Source of the DNA: an uncultured Veillonella sp.
GTDB lineage: Bacteria > Bacillota > Negativicutes > Veillonellales > Veillonellaceae
Length of the DNA: 12,465 bases
Direction of reading: 5' to 3'
Assembly: GCA_934183145.1 (NCBI GenBank)
Contig: CAKPSA010000031.1
Span: forward strand, 1 to 12,465
Shown: positions 7,591-12,465 of the stretch, piece after piece
How positions within the stretch are numbered: the first letter of the stretch is position 1
How the letters are laid out: every line of letters starts with the position of its first letter
Notes under the pieces: generated by a model
Told to the model about the DNA's origin: nothing
Databases searched by the model: none
Seen by the model: the letters and a program-made list of their open reading frames with translations, nothing else
Made by a program: the position numbers and the translations under genes

Positions 7591-7613
7591 GAAAGAAGTC
7601 TTTCAGAAAAGAC
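7591..7613 (+). other. Two mutually exclusive small hairpins before the radical SAM gene
   Basis: In the 58-nt gap after rodA, GAAAG (7591-7595) can pair with CTTTC (7600-7604) over a 4-nt loop. Alternatively GTCTTT (7598-7603) can pair with AAAGAC (7608-7613) over a 4-nt loop. The arms overlap, so only one can form at a time, and the second ends directly against the ribosome-binding site GGAGGA (7614-7619). A translational switch is conceivable, but the stems are short and may be chance. Confidence 0.3.
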
Positions 7614-7622
7614 GGAGGATGT

Positions 7623-9506
7623 ATGATTCAATTAGATACGTCATGGTTACAACATGTCCAAAAGCCGGCTCGTTATACGGGCGGCGAATATAACAGTATC
7701 GTAAAAGATCACAGTACTGTTGATGTAACAATGGCATTAGCTTTTCCAGATGTATACGAAGTGGCTATGAGCCATTTGGGTATCAAAATTTTATATGGTC
7801 TTGTAAATCGTCGTGATGATGCGGCAGCAGAACGTGTATTTGCACCATGGCATGATATGGAAGAGGAAATGCGCAAACGCAATATTCCTTTGTTCTCTTT
7901 GGAAACTCGTACGCCTATCAAAGATTTTGATGTGTTAGCTTTTACACTCCAATATGAGATGAGCTTTACTAATATCTTAAACATGCTCGATTTGGCGGGT
8001 ATTCCAATGTACGCTAAAGACCGCAATATGGATTTCCCATTACTCGTTTGTGGTGGTCCATGTGCATTTAATGTAGAGCCTATTGCAGATTTCTTTGATA
8101 TTGTCTCTCTTGGTGAATCTGAAGAATGGGGCGATGAATTCATCGATCTCTACAAGGCTGAAAAGGCAAAAGGATTCCCAGGTGGTAAGGAAGCGTTCTT
8201 GCGTAAAGTGGCTCAAATCCCTGGTACGTATTGTCCAGCTCTATATGATGTGGAATATACAGAGCAAGGCGATTTTAAATCCATTACACCGCGCTTTGAA
8301 GACGTGCCTGCAGCTGTTGAAAAACGCATTGTTGAAGATGTAGAAAATGTTTTCTACCCAACAAAACCTGTTGTACCGTTCTTGGATATAGTTCATGACC
8401 GTGCAGTACTTGAATTATTCCGTGGTTGTACACGTGGTTGTCGTTTCTGCCAAGCTGGTATGCTATATCGTCCTGTACGTGAAAAGACACCAGAACGTTT
8501 GTTACAAATTGCTAAAGATACGATTGCCAATACTGGGTATAACGAAATCTCTTTAATGAGCTTGAGCTCTGCGGACTATTCTAAATTACCTGAATTAGTA
8601 GATATGCTCATGGAAGAGTTCAAAGACAAACAAGTGAGCGTAAGCTTACCATCCTTGCGTATTGATAGCTTCTCCATCGATATTGCGAAAAAGGTGCAAC
8701 AAGTGCGTAAGAGTGGTCTTACCTTTGCACCTGAAGCAGGTACACAACGTATGCGTGATGTTATCAATAAAGGTGTTAGTGAAGAAGACTTGTTGGCGGC
8801 ATGTACAAATGCCTTTAAATCCGGCTGGAACACAGTTAAATTGTACTTCATGATGGGCCTTCCAACTGAAACAGATGAAGATTTGGCAGGTATCGCTGAT
8901 CTGGCGTATAAGGTGCTTGATTTACACCGTGATATTACAGGAAAACGCAATGGTTCTGTAACGGTCAGCGTATCCTTCTTCGTACCAAAAACACATTCTC
9001 CATACCAATGGTACGGCCAACAAGATGTAGAGGAAATCCATCGTAAACAACGTTACTTGAAATCCCTCATCAATAACCGTAATATTTCTTATCATTACCA
9101 TGATGGTTATACTGGCTATATGGAGGCTGCTTTTGCTCGTGGGGATCGCAGATTATCTCAAGTTCTTGTGAAAGCATGGGAAGCGGGTTGTAAATTTGAT
9201 GGTTGGACTGAGTACTTTAACTATGAAACTTGGTTGAAAGCCTTCGCTGATTGTGGTTTGGATCCAGCATATTTTGCAAGACGTACTCGTGACTTCGATG
9301 AACCATTACCTTGGGACCATTTAGATTGCACTGTAAGTAAAGCTTTCTTAAAACGGGAGTGGGAACAAGCGGTAGAGGCAAACTTAACAAGTGATTGTCG
9401 TCGTGGTCCATGTAAAGGCTGTAATGTATGTCCAGAACTAAATACTGCAATTGTTGACTATAAGGAGGGTGGCAGAGTTGAAAAAGTTACGTTTGGCCTT
9501 AAATAA
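7623..9506 (+). CDS. B12-binding-type radical SAM protein, TIGR03960-like
   Basis: 627 aa, starting at ATG 7623 just after GGAGGA (7614-7619). The N-terminal 230 or so residues resemble a B12-binding-like Rossmann region (FPDVYEVAMSHLGIKILYGL; LLVCGGPCAFNVEPIADFFD; LGESEEWG), though I see no certain cobalamin histidine motif. The radical SAM core follows, with the cluster-binding motif C269-x3-C273-x2-C276 in FRGCTRGCRFC and downstream segments such as ISLMSLSSADY, FAPEAGTQRMRDVINKG and YFMMGLPTETDED. The C-terminus carries a second cysteine group, C592, C597, C600 and C603, which could hold another iron-sulfur cluster or zinc. The family is nearly always next to a DUF2344 gene, as here, and often near rng. 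The substrate is unknown to me; RNA modification is only a guess from the neighbourhood. Confidence 0.88.
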   Translation: MIQLDTSWLQHVQKPARYTGGEYNSIVKDHSTVDVTMALAFPDVYEVAMSHLGIKILYGLVNRRDDAAAERVFAPWHDMEEEMRKRNIPLFSLETRTPIKDFDVLAFTLQYEMSFTNILNMLDLAGIPMYAKDRNMDFPLLVCGGPCAFNVEPIADFFDIVSLGESEEWGDEFIDLYKAEKAKGFPGGKEAFLRKVAQIPGTYCPALYDVEYTEQGDFKSITPRFEDVPAAVEKRIVEDVENVFYPTKPVVPFLDIVHDRAVLELFRGCTRGCRFCQAGMLYRPVREKTPERLLQIAKDTIANTGYNEISLMSLSSADYSKLPELVDMLMEEFKDKQVSVSLPSLRIDSFSIDIAKKVQQVRKSGLTFAPEAGTQRMRDVINKGVSEEDLLAACTNAFKSGWNTVKLYFMMGLPTETDEDLAGIADLAYKVLDLHRDITGKRNGSVTVSVSFFVPKTHSPYQWYGQQDVEEIHRKQRYLKSLINNRNISYHYHDGYTGYMEAAFARGDRRLSQVLVKAWEAGCKFDGWTEYFNYETWLKAFADCGLDPAYFARRTRDFDEPLPWDHLDCTVSKAFLKREWEQAVEANLTSDCRRGPCKGCNVCPELNTAIVDYKEGGRVEKVTFGLK

Positions 9507-10173
9507 GGGCGAAAAATTGCGATTCCTGTCGCACCTTGACTATGCACAAGCAGTAGAGCGTATGATTCGCCGGGCAGAAATTAAAATGGCGTACTCTGAA
9601 GGCTTTAACCCACATATGAAAATAAGCTTTTCCTCTGCATTGGCGCTTGGTGTAACAGCAGCAGCTGAATATATCGATATGGATATCATTGAAGATGATA
9701 GTTTAGAGTCCATTATAGACCGTTTAAATCGTGTAGCACCTCCAGGCCTTGAAGTACTAGGTGGTAAAGAAATGCCGGATAAGGTTAAAAAGATGATGGC
9801 TATTTGTAACTTTGCTATCTATGAAGTTACAGGTCCTGTAACGGATGAAAATGCCGATTGGGATGCGTTATTAAAACCTTTCAACGAAGCTCCGGAAATT
9901 TCTTATGAAAAGGTAACACCAAAGAAAACACGTATCATCGATGTAAAAGAATTTGTAAAGGAGCCCATCGTTGCATCTGTAAAAGATGGTATGGTTACTC
10001 TTACAATGGGCATCGGTATTTATCCGCAAGGTACTATTAAACCTAGTGAAGTGTGGAACCTTGGTAAAGACCAATATAACTGGCCCATCACAAGTGGCTA
10101 TGAAATTCATCGTAAAGCGATTATGGTGGAAAACGAAGAAGGTCGTTACACTCCATTGGAAATTAACTACTAA
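9478..10173 (+). CDS. DUF2344/TIGR03936 radical SAM-linked protein
   Basis: 231 aa. I place the start at TTG 9478, giving MKKLRLALNKGEKLRFLSHLD, because AGGAGG (9463-9468) lies 9 nt upstream inside the preceding gene and this N-terminus matches the family. The gene therefore overlaps the radical SAM gene by 29 nt in another frame, so the pair is translationally coupled. Recognisable features are RFLSHLDYAQAVERMIRRA and SEGFNPHMKISFSSALALG, the hallmark of this family. In some bacteria the domain is fused to the radical SAM protein, which supports a shared function, but no activity is established to my knowledge. It has no signal peptide or membrane segment. The stop codon lies inside a short tandem duplication. 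Confidence 0.88.
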   Translation: MKKLRLALNKGEKLRFLSHLDYAQAVERMIRRAEIKMAYSEGFNPHMKISFSSALALGVTAAAEYIDMDIIEDDSLESIIDRLNRVAPPGLEVLGGKEMPDKVKKMMAICNFAIYEVTGPVTDENADWDALLKPFNEAPEISYEKVTPKKTRIIDVKEFVKEPIVASVKDGMVTLTMGIGIYPQGTIKPSEVWNLGKDQYNWPITSGYEIHRKAIMVENEEGRYTPLEINY

Positions 10174-10204
10174 TATTCGTTATATACATCTTAACTACTA
10201 ATAT
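10163..10204. repeat. Short direct repeat spanning the DUF2344 stop codon
   Basis: TTAACTACTAATAT occurs at 10163-10176 and exactly again at 10191-10204, 28 nt apart. The first copy holds the last Asn-Tyr codons and the TAA stop. The bases after each copy are also similar (TTCGTTATATACATC versus CTTTACATAAATC), and a TTAA follows the second, so this looks like a decayed tandem duplication of a unit of about 28 bp. It may be neutral; the second copy would supply another stop codon only in the same phase. Confidence 0.75.
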
Positions 10205-10205
10205 C

Positions 10206-10233
10206 TTTACATAAATCTTAAGCGGTTTATATA
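10206..10233 (+). promoter_or_regulatory. Candidate sigma-A promoter for rng-mntP
   Basis: TTTACA (10206-10211), one base from consensus, is followed after 16 nt by TATATA (10228-10233). It lies in the only sizeable gap (116 nt) between the DUF2344 gene and rng, so rng and mntP may have their own start as well as read-through. The region is very AT-rich, so the match could be chance. The rest of the gap holds A/T runs and no clear terminator. Confidence 0.4.
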
Positions 10234-10289
10234 TGCTTTAGTGCTTAAAAAAAACTATATATTTTAAATTGAACGAAGGGAGGGATAGG

Positions 10290-11717
10290 ATGCATAAAAT
10301 TTTGGTCAATGTTATGCGCGAAGAAATCCGCATGGCTGTTATCGATGAAGGCGGTCAGTTAATAGATTTTGTGTTAGAACGTACCGATGAGAGCCATATG
10401 GCAAATCATATGTACAAAGGTACAGTTAAGAACGTGTTGAACGGTATGCAAGCTGCTTTCGTTGATATTGGAGGCTCTCAAAATGCGTACTTGAATCTTC
10501 AACAGGGAAAAGAACAGAAAATCTTGCCACGCCTATCTGTAGGGCAACAAATTCTCGTACAAGTGGTAAAAGAGGAAATGCTTGGTAAAGGAGCTCGTGT
10601 TACAGCTGATGTGAGTTTAGCAGGACGCTTTATGGTACTGTTACCATATTCTGAAGGCATGCATATTTCTAAGAAAATTACGGATGAAGCGGTACGTTCT
10701 AAATTACAAGAATTAGCTGCACCTTATGTACAAGAAGGCTGTGGATTTATTATTCGTACCGCAGCTGCCAAGGCGAGTGCCGAAGAAATCGGCCGTGACA
10801 TGGAGTATTTATGGCGCACATGGCAACATGTGTTGAAGCGCTTTAAAGTCGCTAAGAGTGGTACTGATCTCTATAGTGATGCGGATTTTTGGTTCCGTCT
10901 TGTGCGAGACTATGCACATCGCAATGTAGAAGAGATTATTGTAGATTCCGATATGGGCGAGTCCCGATTGCTAGATCTATTAGGTCATGGACCTACATCT
11001 CAACAGATTAAAGTGACGCGTCATCGTGGGAGCACGCCTATCTTTAAAGCAAATCATATTGAACCACAATTAGAGGATCTTATCTCTCGTGATATCAACC
11101 TACCTTCCGGTGGTTCCATCCGTATCGATCATACAGAAGCACTTACCGTATTTGATGTTAACTCTGCTCATTACACTGGAAAATCTAATAAGTTAGAAGA
11201 TTTAGCTTTTACAGTCAATAAAGAGGCGGCAAAAGAAATCTGTCGTCAACTGCGATTACGTGATATTGGTGGTATTATCGTGGTCGATTTTATCGATATG
11301 AAGGATAAGTCCCATCAACAAGAGTTGCTAAAATTATTGAGTGCACAAGCTAAGTTAGACAAAATGAAAACTGTGGTGTGTGGTATTAGCTCTCTTGGTC
11401 TAGTAGAAATGACGCGGAAGCGTGCCCGTCAAGGTTTGCAAACCTTGATGTTTGATACATGCCCTCAATGTGGTGGTACTGGTTACATGTTATCGGGCAG
11501 AACTGTATATATGCAGATCATTCGACGCATCCGTGAGTTATTTAAGTCGGGGCGAATTAAATCGAACCTAGAAATCGAAGTTCATCCAGAGGTAGCCCAG
11601 TATTTAACAAAGGCTGTTCTTGAAGAATTAGGCGACTCTATAGGCCGTAAGATTTCTATTGTAGTAAATCCACAAATTAGCCGTGAAGGCTATTCCTTAA
11701 TGGCAGTAGCAGAATAA
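10290..11717 (+). CDS. rng: Ribonuclease G/E family endoribonuclease
   Basis: 475 aa, close to RNase G (about 489 in E. coli) and without the long C-terminal scaffold of RNase E. It starts at ATG 10290, 5 nt after AAGGGAGGG (10276-10284); an in-frame TTG at 10269 has no such site. The enzyme cuts single-stranded AU-rich RNA in rRNA maturation and mRNA decay. Seen in order: an S1 RNA-binding region at about residues 35-115 (YKGTVKNVLNGMQAAFVDIGG), the catalytic DNase I-like region with metal-binding D289 (VFDVNSAHYTG) and D333 (VVDFIDM), then the zinc-link motif C391-P-Q-C394, which joins subunits in this family. The spacing of the two aspartates (44) is close to that in E. coli RNase E (43). 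Linkage to the radical SAM/DUF2344 pair is common in Clostridia-like genomes. Confidence 0.93.
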   Translation: MHKILVNVMREEIRMAVIDEGGQLIDFVLERTDESHMANHMYKGTVKNVLNGMQAAFVDIGGSQNAYLNLQQGKEQKILPRLSVGQQILVQVVKEEMLGKGARVTADVSLAGRFMVLLPYSEGMHISKKITDEAVRSKLQELAAPYVQEGCGFIIRTAAAKASAEEIGRDMEYLWRTWQHVLKRFKVAKSGTDLYSDADFWFRLVRDYAHRNVEEIIVDSDMGESRLLDLLGHGPTSQQIKVTRHRGSTPIFKANHIEPQLEDLISRDINLPSGGSIRIDHTEALTVFDVNSAHYTGKSNKLEDLAFTVNKEAAKEICRQLRLRDIGGIIVVDFIDMKDKSHQQELLKLLSAQAKLDKMKTVVCGISSLGLVEMTRKRARQGLQTLMFDTCPQCGGTGYMLSGRTVYMQIIRRIRELFKSGRIKSNLEIEVHPEVAQYLTKAVLEELGDSIGRKISIVVNPQISREGYSLMAVAE

Positions 11718-11744
11718 GTAAGTAGTTTATTATAGGTGAGTATA

Positions 11745-12320
11745 GTGTCTGTATTTGAAATTATATTAATTAGTGTTGGCCTAGCTATGGATGCCTTTGG
11801 TGTATCTATTGGTAAAGGTTTATCTATGCCGGTAGGGGAAAATGGACGAAAGGTGACATTAGCATTCTTATTTGGGTTATTCCAGTTTCTCATGCCTGTT
11901 ATTGGGTGGCTCATTGGACGCCAGTTTATCGATGTCATATCTGAATGGGATCATTGGATTATCTTTGGACTTCTTGGCTATTTAGGTATTGCTATGATTC
12001 GAGAAGGACTCAGTGACGACGATGAAGAAGACGATGAGAAGCAATTCTTAGGTGCTTGGGAAATGATTATGCTTTCCATCGCAACTAGCCTTGATGCGAT
12101 GGCAGTAGGTTTAACCTTTGCCTTTTTACCTATCAATGTATGGGAAGCCTCCACGATGATAGGGGTCATTACCTTTGGTATTTCTCTTATAGGCGTGTAC
12201 CTAGGCAAATTTATGGGCCAGTTCGTGGGAAAATATGCAGACATATTAGGTGGGGGTGTATTGATTCTCATCGGTACAAAAATACTTTTACAACACCTGG
12301 GTATTATCGGAGAATTTTAG
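11745..12320 (+). CDS. mntP: Manganese efflux pump MntP
   Basis: 191 aa, matching MntP (188 aa in E. coli), with about six membrane helices. It exports Mn2+ from the cytoplasm. I choose GTG 11745 because AGGTGA (11734-11739) is 5 nt upstream; a GTG at 11736 would lie inside that site. The two internally related halves each carry the family signature: SVGLAMDAFGVSIGKG with D16, and ATSLDAMAVGL with D117, equivalent to functionally important aspartates D16 and D118 in E. coli. Between them is a very acidic loop (DDDEEDDEK). The gene begins 27 nt after rng and is probably co-transcribed. No yybP-ykoY manganese riboswitch, the usual regulator of mntP in many bacteria, fits in that gap. Confidence 0.92.
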   Translation: MSVFEIILISVGLAMDAFGVSIGKGLSMPVGENGRKVTLAFLFGLFQFLMPVIGWLIGRQFIDVISEWDHWIIFGLLGYLGIAMIREGLSDDDEEDDEKQFLGAWEMIMLSIATSLDAMAVGLTFAFLPINVWEASTMIGVITFGISLIGVYLGKFMGQFVGKYADILGGGVLILIGTKILLQHLGIIGEF

Positions 12321-12345
12321 AGGTTTGTATATATATGAAAGTATC

Positions 12346-12427
12346 GTAAACCGAGCTATTTATGGTGAATTTTGTTTGACATGGATAGGTAAATACGATA
12401 TACTATATCAGTATTAGTTCGGTTTAC
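12346..12427. repeat. Inverted repeat bracketing the right-hand promoter
   Basis: GTAAACCGA (12346-12354) is the exact reverse complement of TCGGTTTAC (12419-12427). Two further positions extend it in RNA terms, a G-T wobble and a C-G pair, giving 11 positions. The arms are 64 bp apart and lie on either side of the strong promoter at 12376-12404, the right arm falling just after the expected transcription start. Paired operators or chance are both possible. Confidence 0.6.
12376..12404 (+). promoter_or_regulatory. Near-consensus sigma-A promoter reading out of the window
   Basis: TTGACA (12376-12381) is a perfect -35. After an ideal 17-nt spacer comes TATACT (12399-12404), one base from the consensus -10. 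The predicted start is about 12411. This is the strongest promoter in the window and implies a highly expressed downstream gene beyond the right edge. It begins 56 nt after the mntP stop, and I see no convincing mntP terminator before it. Confidence 0.8.
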
Positions 12428-12465
12428 TGAACTTTGCAATCCGCGTGAAGCAGGTTTAAACGCCC
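12411..12465 (+). other. Start of an untranslated leader for an unseen downstream operon
   Basis: From the predicted transcription start to the window edge there is no start codon with a ribosome-binding site. GTTCG (12417-12421) can pair with TGAAC (12428-12432), including one G-T wobble, over the loop GTTTAC; this shares bases with the inverted repeat. In related genomes rplU-rpmA follows rng, and ribosomal L21 operons of Firmicutes often have a structured autoregulatory leader. This could be the start of one, but the window ends too soon to tell. Confidence 0.3.

Noticed and set aside
9451..9477. Earlier TTG start for the DUF2344 gene
   Set aside because: The ribosome-binding site AGGAGG at 9463-9468 lies downstream of it and points to TTG 9478.
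10218..10256. TTAAGC/GCTTAA stem followed by an A-run as a terminator before rng
   Set aside because: A terminator on this strand needs a T-run after the stem, and here there are A residues. On the other strand the T-run would come before the stem. The stem is also short with a long loop.
11736..11744. Earlier GTG start for mntP
   Set aside because: It falls within the AGGTGA ribosome-binding site. Starting at 11745 aligns D16 with E. coli MntP.
12411..12465. Confident ribosomal L21 leader assignment
   Set aside because: It is suggested by synteny and the strong promoter, but neither the full leader nor any part of rplU is in the window.
1..12465. Mobile elements, prophage, defence or toxin-antitoxin genes, tRNA or rRNA genes
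   Set aside because: I looked on both strands for transposases, integrases, terminal inverted repeats, methylases, small paired genes and structured RNA genes, and found none that I could support.

Overview
The window is about 12.5 kb of bacterial chromosome carrying the conserved cell-elongation gene cluster, with every recognised gene on the + strand. Gene order is radC, mreB, mreC, mreD, mrdA (PBP2), a minD-like gene, rodA, a B12-binding-type radical SAM gene, its DUF2344 partner, a ribonuclease G-type rng gene, and mntP. This order is typical of Clostridia and Negativicutes. Moderate AT-richness, strong AGGAGG/AGGTGA ribosome-binding sites and GTG/TTG starts fit a low-GC Firmicute. I infer a Negativicute, possibly Veillonella-like, but the sequence alone does not prove this.

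Layout. Positions 1-77 are a perfect pentanucleotide tandem repeat cut by the window edge. radC (155-853) follows and ends at a strong intrinsic terminator (874-950). An AT-rich gap holds a possible promoter, then a tightly packed operon runs from mreB to the DUF2344 gene (1137-10173). Gaps there range from overlaps to 58 nt. A short AT-rich gap (10174-10289), containing a duplicated gene end and a plausible promoter, precedes rng (10290-11717) and mntP (11745-12320). The last 145 bases hold a near-consensus sigma-A promoter (TTGACA, 17 nt, TATACT) that fires rightwards into a transcript leaving the window. By synteny the next gene may be rplU (L21), but this is not visible.

How the genes work together. 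MreB, MreC, MreD, PBP2 and RodA form the elongasome: RodA polymerises glycan, PBP2 cross-links it, and MreBCD organise and activate the pair. The minD-like gene occupies the place where related genomes carry minC-minD-minE, but minC and minE are not here. The radical SAM/DUF2344 pair is a widely conserved module that I can name only by family. The ribonuclease G-type enzyme acts in RNA maturation or decay, and MntP exports manganese.

What stands out: (1) the (GCTGT)15 tract, whose copy number decides which of three endings an upstream reading frame reaches, one being an in-frame fusion to RadC; (2) a lone, C-terminally extended MinD without MinC or MinE; (3) an MreB with altered nucleotide-site motifs; (4) an inverted repeat bracketing the right-hand promoter. 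Together (2) and (3) suggest a remodelled shape and division apparatus, perhaps in a coccoid lineage. I see no phage, transposon, CRISPR or defence genes, and no clearly new multi-gene system. All calls were made by reading the sequence, without database searches.
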